Positions 50,486-60,716 of a stretch of 64,000 bases of DNA are shown here, piece by piece. The stretch is from Caulobacter sp. Lineage in GTDB: Bacteria > Pseudomonadota > Alphaproteobacteria > Caulobacterales > Caulobacteraceae. Each line of letters starts with the position of its first letter. Positions within the stretch are counted from its first letter, which is position 1. The translations under genes were made by a program, and so were the position numbers. Where the stretch lies: NCBI GenBank assembly GCA_028291055.1, contig JAQGIP010000071.1:62001-126000 (forward strand), given 5' to 3'. Under the pieces are notes generated by a model. It was not told the DNA's origin. It saw only the letters and a list, made by a program, of their open reading frames with translations, and made no database searches.

Positions 50486-50755
50486 ATGTCGTCGAGTCTC
50501 CCGGAAATCACGCCGCGCCTACTCACCACCGTGCAAGCGGCGGGTTACCTCAACCTCCCGCAGGCGGAGGTGATCCGGCAGGGCATCGGATGCGTCCGCT
50601 TTGGAATTCGGACCCTCTACGACCGTGCGGCCATCGACGCCCATCTTGACGAACTGTCCCGCCTGACCCCTGTTCAAAAGGATCAGGTTAGTGACCCGGA
50701 GGCGGCCCTTGAGCGCTTCGCTGCGAACTTCAAACATGCTGCCCGGCGTTCATAG
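50486..50755 (+). CDS. Excisionase/HTH-like small protein
   Basis: ITPRLLTTVQAAGYLNLPQAEVIRQGIGCVRFGIRTLYDRAAIDAHLDEL. Confidence 0.6.
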   Translation: MSSSLPEITPRLLTTVQAAGYLNLPQAEVIRQGIGCVRFGIRTLYDRAAIDAHLDELSRLTPVQKDQVSDPEAALERFAANFKHAARRS

Positions 50756-51878
50756 GGTCCGCGCGAAGCGAGCGGACGGCGGCGTCAGTGAGTTTTGGTA
50801 CGCGTGGCGCGGCGGACCGAGAATTTTGCGCGCTTCAGCCAAGAGCGACGCCCTGCTGGCGAAGGAGATTGAGCGCCTCGCCCCCGCTGCTGTCATCGCC
50901 CATCAAGCTTCGCTTCGGCCTGCTGACAAGCGCTTCCTGTTCGGGCTGATCACTCGCTACCTCTCGTCGCCGCAGTTCAACAATGACATCGGTGAGCGGA
51001 CTAGACACGACCGGCGCAAGTTCCTGGACAAAGCGCGAGCCGAGTTGGGTGAGATGGAGTTGCGCGCCCTCGAAGCACGAGGTGCCCGCCGATTTCTGAT
51101 AGATTGGCGAGACCAGTATCAGCGAACGCCGAAGACGGCTGACGAGTTGTTGGGCGCTCTATCTATCGTTCTGCAATGGGCGGCGGATCGCGGCGAGATT
51201 GCTTCAAACCCCGCGAAGGATTTCCCCAGAATCTACCACGTGAATCGGGCTGACGTGATCTGGACGCCCGCCGATCTGGCACTTCTCAAGCCGCACTGCG
51301 CACCGGAGCTTGATCACGCCGTCCGGCTCGCGGCGCTGGCCGGTTTGCGCCTTGGCGACTGCATTCAACTCCCCTGGACCGCCGTTGGGGAACACGCCGT
51401 CGTTTGGCAGACGAACAAAAGTCGAGGGCGCCGAACGGTGGTGGTCCCCATCTACGACGAGCTTCGAGCTCTCCTGCAAGAAATCCCGCGCGTGGATAGC
51501 GTCACCATCCTGAATTCTGCGAGGAAGCGTCCCTGGACTGAGTCAGGGCTCGAGAGCGCCCTGCGGCGCGCCAAGGTCGATGCGGATGCGCTCGCCATCA
51601 AGCAAGGCCGGGAAGGAAGCGGCATCCGCAAGCTGCGCTTCCACGACCTACGAGGAACAGCGGCGACAAATCTCATCCGCGCCGGTCTGGAGTTGAACGA
51701 CATCGCGACCGTTCTCGGCTGGAAAAAGGGAAAGGTTGAGGAGATCGCGGCCCGGTACGTTACCGCAGAGGAAATCGGCCGCGCCATGGTGGCGAAGCTC
51801 CAGCGGAACAAGCTGGAAACGGTATTTGTAAAAAGCGCTGTAAAAGATGGCCGCGACGCTCTGGAGAACGTCGGCTAG
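50736..51878 (+). CDS. Tyrosine site-specific integrase
   Basis: LAALAGLRLGDCIQLPW, KLRFHDLRGTAATNLIRAGLELNDIATVLGWKKGKVEEIAARYVTAEE; next to att site. Confidence 0.9.
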   Translation: MLPGVHRVRAKRADGGVSEFWYAWRGGPRILRASAKSDALLAKEIERLAPAAVIAHQASLRPADKRFLFGLITRYLSSPQFNNDIGERTRHDRRKFLDKARAELGEMELRALEARGARRFLIDWRDQYQRTPKTADELLGALSIVLQWAADRGEIASNPAKDFPRIYHVNRADVIWTPADLALLKPHCAPELDHAVRLAALAGLRLGDCIQLPWTAVGEHAVVWQTNKSRGRRTVVVPIYDELRALLQEIPRVDSVTILNSARKRPWTESGLESALRRAKVDADALAIKQGREGSGIRKLRFHDLRGTAATNLIRAGLELNDIATVLGWKKGKVEEIAARYVTAEEIGRAMVAKLQRNKLETVFVKSAVKDGRDALENVG

Positions 51879-51905
51879 AAGGCGCGTTTCCAGAGGGAAA
51901 GCCGT

Positions 51906-51949
51906 TGGCTGGGGAACTAGGACTCGAACCTAGAATGACGGTACCAAAA
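51906..51949 (-). repeat. Proximal att site (3' 44 bp of tRNA-Gln)
   Basis: Identical to 34893-34936. Confidence 0.95.
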
Positions 51950-51979
51950 ACCGCAGTGTTACCATTACACCATTCCCCA
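51906..51979 (-). tRNA. tRNA-Gln(TTG), CCA encoded
   Basis: Reverse strand TGGGGAATGGTGTAATGGTAACACTGCGGTTTTTGGTACCGTCATTCTAGGTTCGAGTCCTAGTTCCCCAGCCA; acceptor, anticodon and T arms pair. Confidence 0.95.
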
Positions 51980-52136
51980 GCAGGAACGGCTAACGACCCT
52001 TTCGGGCCGCGCGAGGCGGCTCAGATAGCGCAGTCGGTTGGGGGATGCAACGGCGCGTCTCCAAACCATTGCAAAAGGCCTCATAAGGGGCGCTTGCGGT
52101 CTCGGTATCCCTCCCCTATAAGCCCCGTTCCCAAGT

Positions 52137-52213
52137 CGGAGTGTAGCTCAGTCTGGTAGAGCACCGTGTTCGGGACGCGGGGGTCGCAGGTTCGAATCCT
52201 GCTACTCCGACCA
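52137..52213 (+). tRNA. tRNA-Pro(CGG), CCA encoded
   Basis: CGGAGTGTAGCTCAGTCTGGTAGAGCACCGTGTTCGGGACGCGGGGGTCGCAGGTTCGAATCCTGCTACTCCGACCA. Confidence 0.95.
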
Positions 52214-52334
52214 ACTTTTCCCCGCGTAAAAGCCTTAAGGCGCAGTCCGCCGACACCCCCATTGCGGCGACTTCATTTGACCGGCGCTCGCGCCCGTCTA
52301 TAGCCTGACCCACGATATCCTCACGGGAAGCCCG

Positions 52335-54125
52335 ATGAAGCAGTTCCTCCTCACCGTGGCCGGCGTTTTCGTCGGCCTGATGCTGTTCTTCGTGGTGGTG
52401 CCCTTCATCTTCATCATCGCCATCGCCTCGTCGGCGGCGGCCAAGAGCGACATCCCCTCCAAGGTGGTGCTGCAACTCGACCTGCGAACCAAGCTCACCG
52501 ACCAGTCGTCGGGCAATCCCTTCGCGGCCTTCCGCGGATCCACCGATTCCGTGATGGGCATCGTCACCACCCTGCGCGAGGCTGAGACCGACCGCCGCGT
52601 GAAGGGCGTCTTCGTGCGCCTGCCCGAGGGCGGCATGCCGCCGGCCGCGGCCGATGAGCTGCGCCTGGCCTTCAAACACTTTCGCGCCAGCGGCAAGCCG
52701 ATCTGGGCCCACAGCCAGGGCCTCTATGCCTCCGGCGCGGTGATCTGCTCCTACATGCTGGGCGCGTCGGCCGATCAGCTGTGGATGCAGCCCGACTCGT
52801 CCTTCCAGGCCGTCGGCATGGCCAGCGAGGACGTCTTCCTCAAGCGCTTCTTCGACAAGCACGCCATCAAGGCCGAGTACGAGCAGCGCTACGAGTACAA
52901 GAACGCGGTCAATCCCTACCTCTACAGCGACTACACCCCCGCGCACCGCGAGTCGGAGCTGTCGTGGATGGGCTCGATCTACGGCTCGGCCGTCAACACC
53001 GCCGCCGCCGACCGCAAGAAGGACCCCGCGGGCTTCCTGAAGGTGATCGAGGCCGGCCCCTATTCGGCGGAAGAAGCGCTGGCCAAGGGCCTGATCGACA
53101 AGGTGGGCCAGGTGCGCGAGGCTCAGAACGCCGAGCTGGCTCTGGTCGGCGGCGGCGCAAAGCTGCTCGACTTCGACGACTATTCCGGCCAGGCGCGCCG
53201 TTCCGAACGCACCGCCAACCTGGGCCGGCCGACCATCGCGGTGATCAACGCGGAGGGCGCCATCATCACCGGTTCGGGCGGCGGCGGCAGCCCCTTCTCG
53301 GGCGACAGCTCGATCTATTCCGACCAGATCTCCAAGGCCATCTACGACGCCATCGACGACAAGGACGTCAAGGCCATCGTCTTCCGTGTCTCCTCGCCCG
53401 GCGGATCCGACACCGCCTCAGAACAGATCCTGTCGGCCGTGCGCGCGGCCAAGGCGGCGGGCAAGCCGGTGGTGGTCTCCATGGGCGTCTACGCCGCCTC
53501 CGGGGGCTACTGGATCTCCTCGCAGGCCTCCTACATCGTGGCCGAGCCCACCACGCTGACCGGCTCCATCGGCGTGTTCGGCGGCAAGTTCGCCATGGGT
53601 GACGCGCTCGGCCACTTCGGCATCGATCTGCGTGAGCAGCATGTGGGCGGCGACTACGCCACGGCCTTCGGGGGCGCCGACGCCTTCGACCCCAGCCAGC
53701 GCGCGGCCTTCGCCGCCTGGATGGACCGCATCTACGCCGGTTTCATCAGCCGGGTCGCCGAAGGCCGCCACCTGTCGCCCGACCGCGTGCGCGAGATCGC
53801 CAAGGGCCGGGTCTGGACCGGGGTCCAGGCCAAGCAGCTGGGCCTGGTCGACCAGATCGGCGGCTTCTATGACGCTGTCGACAAGGCCAAATCGCTGGCC
53901 GGCATCACCGGACAGGCGCGCCTGAAGACCATCGGCGGCTCCAAGTCGCCCTTCGCGGCCTTCCAGCGCCTCATGGGCGGCAGCGAGGCGTCGCTGCGCA
54001 CCGTCGCCGCCGCCGCCTGGATCTTCGGCGATCCCCGCTCCCAGGCCATCCTGGACCAGATGGCCGACGCCAAGCTGCGCACCCAGCACGGGGCCACGGT
54101 GCTGGCGCCGTCACCGATGCGCTAG
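52335..54125 (+). CDS. sppA: Signal peptide peptidase SppA
   Basis: [90 protein letters not shown]. Confidence 0.93.
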   Translation: MKQFLLTVAGVFVGLMLFFVVVPFIFIIAIASSAAAKSDIPSKVVLQLDLRTKLTDQSSGNPFAAFRGSTDSVMGIVTTLREAETDRRVKGVFVRLPEGGMPPAAADELRLAFKHFRASGKPIWAHSQGLYASGAVICSYMLGASADQLWMQPDSSFQAVGMASEDVFLKRFFDKHAIKAEYEQRYEYKNAVNPYLYSDYTPAHRESELSWMGSIYGSAVNTAAADRKKDPAGFLKVIEAGPYSAEEALAKGLIDKVGQVREAQNAELALVGGGAKLLDFDDYSGQARRSERTANLGRPTIAVINAEGAIITGSGGGGSPFSGDSSIYSDQISKAIYDAIDDKDVKAIVFRVSSPGGSDTASEQILSAVRAAKAAGKPVVVSMGVYAASGGYWISSQASYIVAEPTTLTGSIGVFGGKFAMGDALGHFGIDLREQHVGGDYATAFGGADAFDPSQRAAFAAWMDRIYAGFISRVAEGRHLSPDRVREIAKGRVWTGVQAKQLGLVDQIGGFYDAVDKAKSLAGITGQARLKTIGGSKSPFAAFQRLMGGSEASLRTVAAAAWIFGDPRSQAILDQMADAKLRTQHGATVLAPSPMR

Positions 54126-54144
54126 AGGCGGACCCGTTCGTCCG

Positions 54145-55782
54145 ATGGCCGGTCCCACTCCTCCTGGCGGCACAGAAGTCGATCGGTTGATCGTCACCGC
54201 CACAGAGGCGCTTGCCGCCGGGCGCCTGGAGATCGCCGGGCGCACCGCCGAACGCGCGACCCAGCTTGATCCCACCCGCCGCGAGCCCTGGCTGCTGCTC
54301 TGTCAGGCCTTGGCGCGGGTCGGCAGCGCCGATGTCGAGAAGGCCATGGCCCGGGCGCTACAGAATTTCCCGCCCGAAGATCCCTTGCGCCCGATGCTTG
54401 AGGCCGACCGCGCCCGCGCCCTGCTGCGCCAAGGCCGCTTCAGCGAGGCCGCCGAACAGGCGCACGCCGCCGCCGCCCGGCCGGCCATCCCGGCGCTCAG
54501 CCAGAAGGTGCTGGGCTCGACCCTGGCCGAGCTCGGCCTCTACCACCACGCCCTGCGCCATTCCCAGGTCGCCGCCGACGCCCTGCCCGATGACGCCCTG
54601 GTCAACTACAACCTGGGCAATGTTCTGCGCTATCTGGGCCGGCTCGACGAGGCGCAGGCCGCCTATGGCCGGGCCCTGTCCATCGACCCTGACGAGAGCC
54701 TGGCCCACGCCGCCCTGGCCGCCACGCGCCGCTGGACCGCCGAGCACAATCACGTCGAGGCGCTGAAGGCCGCCATCGCGCGCGCCCCGGACGGGACCGA
54801 CGCGACCGCGCGGCTGCGCTATGCCCTGTTCAAGGAGTTGAACGACCTGGGACGGACCGCCGAGGCCTGGGCGGCGCTGGAAGCGGGTGCGGACCGCGCC
54901 AAGGCCCTGTTCCGCTTTGACGCCGCCGAGGCGGCCCAGCGCACCGAGGCCCTGGTCGAGAGCTTCCCCGCATCGCGCTTCGCTGGTGGAACGGCGTCAA
55001 CGCCGGCGCCATCCGGCCCCCGGCCCATCTTCATCTTCGGCCTGCCGCGCTCGGGCACCACCCTGGTGGAGCGGATCCTGTCCATGCACAGCCGCGTGCG
55101 CGCCATGGGTGAGACGCCCGCCCTGGCCCAGGCGGTGAAGGCCGCCGTGCGCACCCCTGGCCGTCAGATGTTCGACGCCGCCACCATCCGCGCCTCGGCC
55201 GGCGCCGACATGGCCCGGGTGGCGCAGGCCTACCACCACTTCACGGCCTATCTGTCCAAGGGCGCCGACGTCGTCACCGACAAGCTGCCGGCCAACTACG
55301 AGTATGCGGGGCTGATGCGCCTGGCGTTCCCGCAGGCGTCGCTCGTGCATGTGCGCCGCTCGCCGATGGATTCGCTGTTCGGAACCTACCGGCTGCTATT
55401 TGGGCAATTCGGCTACTATTGGTCCTACAGCCTGGCTGACCTGGCGGCCAACTACCGGCTCTACCGGCGGCTGATGGCCCATTGGCGCGCGGTGCTGGGC
55501 CCCGCCTTCACCGAAGTCGTCCTGGAAGACCTGATCGCGGATCCGGAAGGCCAGATCCCGGGCCTGCTGGCGGCCTGCGGCCTCGACTTCGAGCCGGCCT
55601 GCCTGTCGCCGGAAAAGTCGGAGGGCGGCGTCTCCACGGCCAGTTCCACCCAGGTGCGGGCCAGGATCAACGCCGAGGGCGTGGGGGCCTGGCGGCGCTA
55701 TGCCGAACAGTTGGAACCGCTGCGCGCGGAGTTGGAGCGCGACGGCTTCGTCGATGCCAACGGCGACCCCATCTGGGACTGA
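54145..55782 (+). CDS. TPR-containing sulfotransferase family protein
   Basis: TPR repeats; RPIFIFGLPRSGTTLVERILSMHSRV; DKLPANYEYAGLM. Confidence 0.9.
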   Translation: MAGPTPPGGTEVDRLIVTATEALAAGRLEIAGRTAERATQLDPTRREPWLLLCQALARVGSADVEKAMARALQNFPPEDPLRPMLEADRARALLRQGRFSEAAEQAHAAAARPAIPALSQKVLGSTLAELGLYHHALRHSQVAADALPDDALVNYNLGNVLRYLGRLDEAQAAYGRALSIDPDESLAHAALAATRRWTAEHNHVEALKAAIARAPDGTDATARLRYALFKELNDLGRTAEAWAALEAGADRAKALFRFDAAEAAQRTEALVESFPASRFAGGTASTPAPSGPRPIFIFGLPRSGTTLVERILSMHSRVRAMGETPALAQAVKAAVRTPGRQMFDAATIRASAGADMARVAQAYHHFTAYLSKGADVVTDKLPANYEYAGLMRLAFPQASLVHVRRSPMDSLFGTYRLLFGQFGYYWSYSLADLAANYRLYRRLMAHWRAVLGPAFTEVVLEDLIADPEGQIPGLLAACGLDFEPACLSPEKSEGGVSTASSTQVRARINAEGVGAWRRYAEQLEPLRAELERDGFVDANGDPIWD

Positions 55783-55841
55783 GCCGCGGCCCCGCGCCGC
55801 CCGCGCTTGTCAGAGGCGGGCCCCGCCCATAGGTAGGGATC

Positions 55842-57074
55842 ATGGTCGTCCAGTTCCCGAACCAGACCCACATGGCGGCCGCCCAGGCCCACTGGCGGGC
55901 CGGCCGGTTCGAGGCGGCGGCCGAGGCCTTCCAGCGTGCGGCGGCGGCCGATCCCGCCGATGCCGGAGCCCGGTTCGACCTGGCCACGGTGCTGCGGGTG
56001 CTGGGACGGCTGGACGAGTCGGTGGAGCGCTACCGCAGCGTGGACAAGACGCCGCTGCGCCTGCGGGCCCTGGCCCAGATCGCCGGCATCCGCCCCGCCC
56101 GGATCACCGCCGCCGAGCAGGCTGAACTGAAGGCCGACCAGACGGCGGAGAGCCAGTTCGCCCTGGGCCTGCTGCTGGAGCGTCAGGGCGACTATGACGC
56201 GGCCTTCGCGGCGCTGTCGGCCGGCAACCGGCTGCAGCGGGCAACCTTTCCAGTCCCACCGGCCCAGGCGGCGGCGCGCCATGCGGCCGTGATCGCCGAG
56301 TTGAAGGCCACGTTCACCGCCGACTTCATCGCGCGCCACCAGGGCCAGGGAAACGCCAGCGCAGCCCCGATCTTCGTGGTCGGCATGCCGCGCAGCGGCT
56401 CGACTCTGATCGAGCAGATCCTGGCCAGCCATCGCGACGTGACCGGCTTCGGCGAGGCCGAAACCATCCCAAGGCTCGCCGCCGGCCGTTTCCCCTTCCC
56501 GCGCACCGCGCCCATGGGAACCGGGCATTTTCGCGTGTTTGGGGGCGACTACCTGAACACCATCGGCGCCATGGGCTGGGATGGCCAAGGGCGCTTCGTC
56601 GACAAGACTCTGGCCAACGATGTGGCGGTGGGGTTGATCCACCTGATGCTGCCCGACGCCGTCATCCTGCACAGCGTGCGCGACGCGGCCGACACCTGCC
56701 TGTCCTGCTTCCGCCAGCGCTTCGCCTACGGCAACCAGACCATGTACGATCTGGCCGATATCGGCCACCGCTACCGCCGTTACCGCCAGACCATGGACCA
56801 CTGGGCCCAGGTGCTGCCCGGCCGGGTGATCGACATCTCCAACGAGGCGCTGATCGCTGACTTCGAGCCTCAAACGCGGGCCCTGCTGGAAGCCTGCGGC
56901 CTGGACTGGGACGCGGCCTGCCTGCGTTTCCATGAGACGAAGAGGGCGGTCAACACCGCCAGCATGGTCCAGGTCCGCTCGCCCATCAATGCGGGCTCGG
57001 TTCAGCAATGGCGGCGTTACGAGCGCCATCTGGGCCCGCTATTCGAGGCTCTGGGCCCCTACGCGCCGGCCTGA
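55842..57074 (+). CDS. TPR-containing sulfotransferase family protein (paralog)
   Basis: APIFVVGMPRSGSTLIEQILASHRDVTGFGEAETIP; VDKTLAND. Confidence 0.9.
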   Translation: MVVQFPNQTHMAAAQAHWRAGRFEAAAEAFQRAAAADPADAGARFDLATVLRVLGRLDESVERYRSVDKTPLRLRALAQIAGIRPARITAAEQAELKADQTAESQFALGLLLERQGDYDAAFAALSAGNRLQRATFPVPPAQAAARHAAVIAELKATFTADFIARHQGQGNASAAPIFVVGMPRSGSTLIEQILASHRDVTGFGEAETIPRLAAGRFPFPRTAPMGTGHFRVFGGDYLNTIGAMGWDGQGRFVDKTLANDVAVGLIHLMLPDAVILHSVRDAADTCLSCFRQRFAYGNQTMYDLADIGHRYRRYRQTMDHWAQVLPGRVIDISNEALIADFEPQTRALLEACGLDWDAACLRFHETKRAVNTASMVQVRSPINAGSVQQWRRYERHLGPLFEALGPYAPA

Positions 57075-57172
57075 CCCACGGCCGGCCGCTACCACAAACT
57101 TCAAATAATACAAAGCTATACGCAACGGCGTCCGCCTGGCCGGGTGGGGCGGGGCCTGTCGGTGTACAGACC

Positions 57173-57205
57173 AAAAAAAGGGCGGTGGGGTTTCCCCCAC
57201 CGCCC
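57173..57205 (-). terminator. Rho-independent terminator of TonB receptor gene
   Basis: Minus strand gggcggtggggg-aaa-ccccaccgccc followed by ttttttt, 24 bp after the stop. Confidence 0.9.
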
Positions 57206-57228
57206 GATCTTTGACGTTTCCGTTCTGC

Positions 57229-60200
57229 TTAGAAGCGGACCTTCGCGGCGAGCGTGAAGGTACGGCCCAGCGTACGGTATTGGCCGGTGTCGGTGCCGTA
57301 CTGACCGGCGAGGACGCCTTCTTGGATCAGCGGCGGCTCCTTGTCGAACACGTTGCCGATGGTGCCCGTGATCTGGAAGTTGTCCGTCACGTTCCAACGG
57401 GTCGACAGGTCGACGTAGCTGGCGGCGGGAGCCTTGGGCACATTGACGAGACCGTTGTCGATCGCGTCGAACTGCTTCATTTCCGGCACATAGGACCAAC
57501 GGACCTGGAAGAGCCAGTCGGCGATCGTGTAGCGCACCGTCAGCACCGACTTGTAGGTCGGGTATTCGCTGAAGATACCGCCGGTGTAGCCCTTCAGTTC
57601 CGTGCCGTTGGAGTTGTAGCTTTCCAGCAGCGAGAACAGTTCGTTGACGTACAGCCGGCCCGGAGCGCCCGAGAACATGTCGCCCAGTTCGACGTTGAAG
57701 TCGGCTTGAGCGTCCCAGCCCTTCGTCTTGATGAAGGCGATGTTGTCGATCGAGGTGTTGATCGAGTCGATCTGGCCGGTGACGGGGTTACGAACGATCT
57801 TCTGGCAGTAGAAGTCAGCCAAGCTCTGCGCCGCGTAGCAGCGGCTCAGAACGGTCGACGAACCGATAGCGCCGACAGCGTCGGTGATCTCGATGTTGTA
57901 GTAGTCCAGCGAAGCCTTCAGGCGACCGACCGGCAGGAAGTCGGGTTGGAACACGGCGCCGATGGTGTAGGTCTTGCCGGTTTCAGGCCGCAGGTTCGGG
58001 TTACCGAACGAGAAGACCTGGACCTGGGCGTTGCTGGCGCCGAAGCCAACGAAGCTGGCGGCAGGAGCCTGCGACTGGCAGAAGGCCAGACGGCCGGGAA
58101 GAGCCTGCTGCGAAGAGCGGCAAGGATCGGTGAACGCCGCGAAGCCTTGGTCACCGTTCTGGAACAGTTCGAAGACGTTCGGGGCGCGGACGGCCTTGTT
58201 GTAGACGGCGCGGAACTTCAGGAAGCTGACCGGGGTCCATTCGCCACCGATCTTGTAGGTCTCGGTGCCGCCGATGGTGTCGTAATCCGACCAACGGTAG
58301 CCGGCTTCCAGGCCCAGGTACTGCGCGAAGGGAACATCCTTCAGCAGCGGCAGGGCCAGTTCCAGGTAGCCTTCTTTGACGACGATGCCGCCCTTTTGGT
58401 CCTGGATGGCGTTGAAGCCGTAGATGTTGCCCGTGCGTTGGGCGTCATCCACCTGCAGGTTGGCGTGGTCTTCGCGATATTCGAAGCCGAACACCGCGGC
58501 CAAGCCACCGGCCGGGAGCTGCATGATGTCGCCACGGATGAAGGCGGCGACACGTTGCTCCGTATAGCTCGAGGACTGGTGGGTGTTGACACGAAGGAAG
58601 GAAACCGCGGCGGCCGACAGCTTGTTGGCCCCGAAGATGTCCGTGATCGTGCAACCCGGCAGAGCCGTTACGCCGAGGGGAGTGCCTTGGCCGGGGTTCG
58701 GGATCAGGACTTGCGAGTCAGGGATCGGGGCCTGGCAACCCGTCAGACCTTGCGCGAGCGCGGTCTTGTTGACGTTGTTCTTCAGCGTTTCGCCGAAGTT
58801 GGTTTGGCCGTAGCTGGCCGTGGCCGACCAGTTCCAGTTGTCGTTGATCTTGCCGTCCAAGGTGGCCAGCAGAGAGAAGGCCGCGTTGTCATATTCGCCG
58901 ACGCGCGGGCCGAGTTGCAGCGAGCGCCAGTTTTCCGTGAAGTTCGCGGTCGGGTTCGGACGCGAGTTCAGGGCGGCGTTCAGATCGGGGTGATTGGCGG
59001 CGATGTAGGCGTGCATCGCCGGCGTCAGCACCACCGTCATACCGGTAGCCGGGGTGGCCGCCAGTTGAACGCCCGACTGGCTGTCGGTGAACGACAGTTG
59101 CGTCTTCAGGGTGATGTTGTCGGTGATGTCGTAGTGGCCGAAGGCGCTGAAGGAGTAGCGCTTGGCCGGCAGGATCAGATCGTTGGTCGGCGAGAAGTTG
59201 TAACGCGAAGAACCGGCCGCACGGTCGGCGGTGGAGCAGGCTTGGCCCGTGTTGGAGGGCATCAGCTGACCAGCGTCGTTGAACGACAGGCTGCCGCCCG
59301 GGTACGGGGTGCCCGGAGTGGCAGCGTTGCAATCACGGTCGGTCGCAGCGAAGCGGCCGGCGGTCAGCGGGTTGGCGATAAGGGCCGCCGCGTTAAACGC
59401 GTTGCCGGCGTCGTTGACGATCGTGCCCCAGGGAGCCGTAGCCGAACCGGCATCGACGAAGCCGGTGTGCAGGGTCACACCATCGGGCAGCAAGGGACCA
59501 GCGCCATCCGGGTCGAGGTCAGGCAGAGACGCCTTCAACGTGTTGAACTGAGCGGCCGAATTGACCACGTAGCCCTGCGAGGCGTCGTCATAATACAGGC
59601 CGACCGCGTTCTTGGACCAGTCGTACGCCGAGGCCAGCAGCGCGTTGCGCTGATAGAAGGAGGCGTACATCGTGATGTTGCCGCGACCGTCGGCGAAGTT
59701 GCCGCCGACCAGGCCATCGATGCTGAACTCTTTGGCGTAGCCCTTGAAGTTCGAACCGATCAGGGCGCTGACTTCGGCGCCTTCGTAGTTCTGCTTCAGG
59801 ATGAAGTTCACAACGCCGGCGAGGGCGTCGGAGCCGTAAACGGCCGAGGCGCCGCCGGTCAGGACTTCAATGCGGTCGATCAGGCCGGCCGGGAGGGTGT
59901 TCAGGTCGACGGTGCCGCTCGTGGACGAGCCGGGGACGCGTTCGCCGTTGACGACGACCAGGGTGCGGTTGGCGCCCAGACCACGAAGGTCGACCGTGGC
60001 GAAGTCTTCGCCGCCGGTGTTGTTCGAGGTGATGGTGTTGCCCGGAACGACTTGCGGCAGTTCGTTGATCAGCTGCTCGACGGCGACGGTGCCGGTCAGT
60101 TCCAGTTGCTCGGAGCCGACGGTGGTGACCGGGCTGATCGCCTGGAAGTCCTTACGCTGCAGGCGCGAACCGGTGACAACGACTTCGGTAACTTCGCTAC

Positions 60201-60324
60201 CGCTGTCCTTGGCCGCCGCATCGTCAGCCGCGAAGGCGTGGCCGCCAACGCCCAAAGACAGGACGCCGCAGATCATGGTGGACGCAAGCAGGCGCCCGCG
60301 CGTGGTTTGGATCTTCAAACTCAT
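57229..60324 (-). CDS. TonB-dependent receptor
   Basis: Signal peptide, EVTEVVVTGSRLQRKDFQAISPVTTV, plug VEQLINELPQV...NTGGEDFATVDLRGLGANRTLVVVNGERVP, C-terminal RTFTLAAKVRF. Confidence 0.93.
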   Translation of the reverse strand: MSLKIQTTRGRLLASTMICGVLSLGVGGHAFAADDAAAKDSGSEVTEVVVTGSRLQRKDFQAISPVTTVGSEQLELTGTVAVEQLINELPQVVPGNTITSNNTGGEDFATVDLRGLGANRTLVVVNGERVPGSSTSGTVDLNTLPAGLIDRIEVLTGGASAVYGSDALAGVVNFILKQNYEGAEVSALIGSNFKGYAKEFSIDGLVGGNFADGRGNITMYASFYQRNALLASAYDWSKNAVGLYYDDASQGYVVNSAAQFNTLKASLPDLDPDGAGPLLPDGVTLHTGFVDAGSATAPWGTIVNDAGNAFNAAALIANPLTAGRFAATDRDCNAATPGTPYPGGSLSFNDAGQLMPSNTGQACSTADRAAGSSRYNFSPTNDLILPAKRYSFSAFGHYDITDNITLKTQLSFTDSQSGVQLAATPATGMTVVLTPAMHAYIAANHPDLNAALNSRPNPTANFTENWRSLQLGPRVGEYDNAAFSLLATLDGKINDNWNWSATASYGQTNFGETLKNNVNKTALAQGLTGCQAPIPDSQVLIPNPGQGTPLGVTALPGCTITDIFGANKLSAAAVSFLRVNTHQSSSYTEQRVAAFIRGDIMQLPAGGLAAVFGFEYREDHANLQVDDAQRTGNIYGFNAIQDQKGGIVVKEGYLELALPLLKDVPFAQYLGLEAGYRWSDYDTIGGTETYKIGGEWTPVSFLKFRAVYNKAVRAPNVFELFQNGDQGFAAFTDPCRSSQQALPGRLAFCQSQAPAASFVGFGASNAQVQVFSFGNPNLRPETGKTYTIGAVFQPDFLPVGRLKASLDYYNIEITDAVGAIGSSTVLSRCYAAQSLADFYCQKIVRNPVTGQIDSINTSIDNIAFIKTKGWDAQADFNVELGDMFSGAPGRLYVNELFSLLESYNSNGTELKGYTGGIFSEYPTYKSVLTVRYTIADWLFQVRWSYVPEMKQFDAIDNGLVNVPKAPAASYVDLSTRWNVTDNFQITGTIGNVFDKEPPLIQEGVLAGQYGTDTGQYRTLGRTFTLAAKVRF

Positions 60325-60716
60325 TCCCTCCGAGATAGCGCGCCCAGCCCCTACTAATCGGCCGGCGCGGCCCCCTCTCAAAATTCAATGTCCCATAGGC
60401 ACAACGCCAACGGTTGAGCCGGACCCTAGGAGCCGCCCAAAAAAGGGTCAATCTTCATTACCGCTCTGTAAGGCGTTCGACGCAGGACTGTCGCATCTGG
60501 GCAACATGGTGGCGCGCCAAGGGCAAATAAGGCGCAAATTGTCTGCATAACGGGCGGATTCGAGGGGGCTTCTCGCGCGTCTGGCGACCTTACGGCAAAA
60601 GCTGCTCGCGCGGCGCGGGAAGGCGGCGGCTCCGGGGGCCGGAACCCCTTTGTCGCGGGTGCGTTTGGGCGGTTTTTGAGCGCCTCTATCCAGCCGACGG
60701 GTCGATTCTCGCGGCT

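Larger units (their letters stand above)
34893..51949. mobile_element. ~17 kb genomic island integrated in tRNA-Gln (satellite-like integrative element)
   Basis: 44-bp exact direct repeats at both ends, tyrosine integrase adjacent to intact tRNA, AlpA-like regulator, primase-helicase, defence-like cargo. Confidence 0.9.

Noticed and set aside
51905-52159. ORF MAGELGLEPRMTVPK... (also seen at 34893)
   Set aside because: Translation of the tRNA-Gln complement; a well-known spurious ORF type, not a protein.
57211-60357. 1048-aa plus-strand ORF opposite the TonB receptor
   Set aside because: Antisense ORF produced by high GC; the minus-strand frame has clear TonB receptor motifs and signal peptide.
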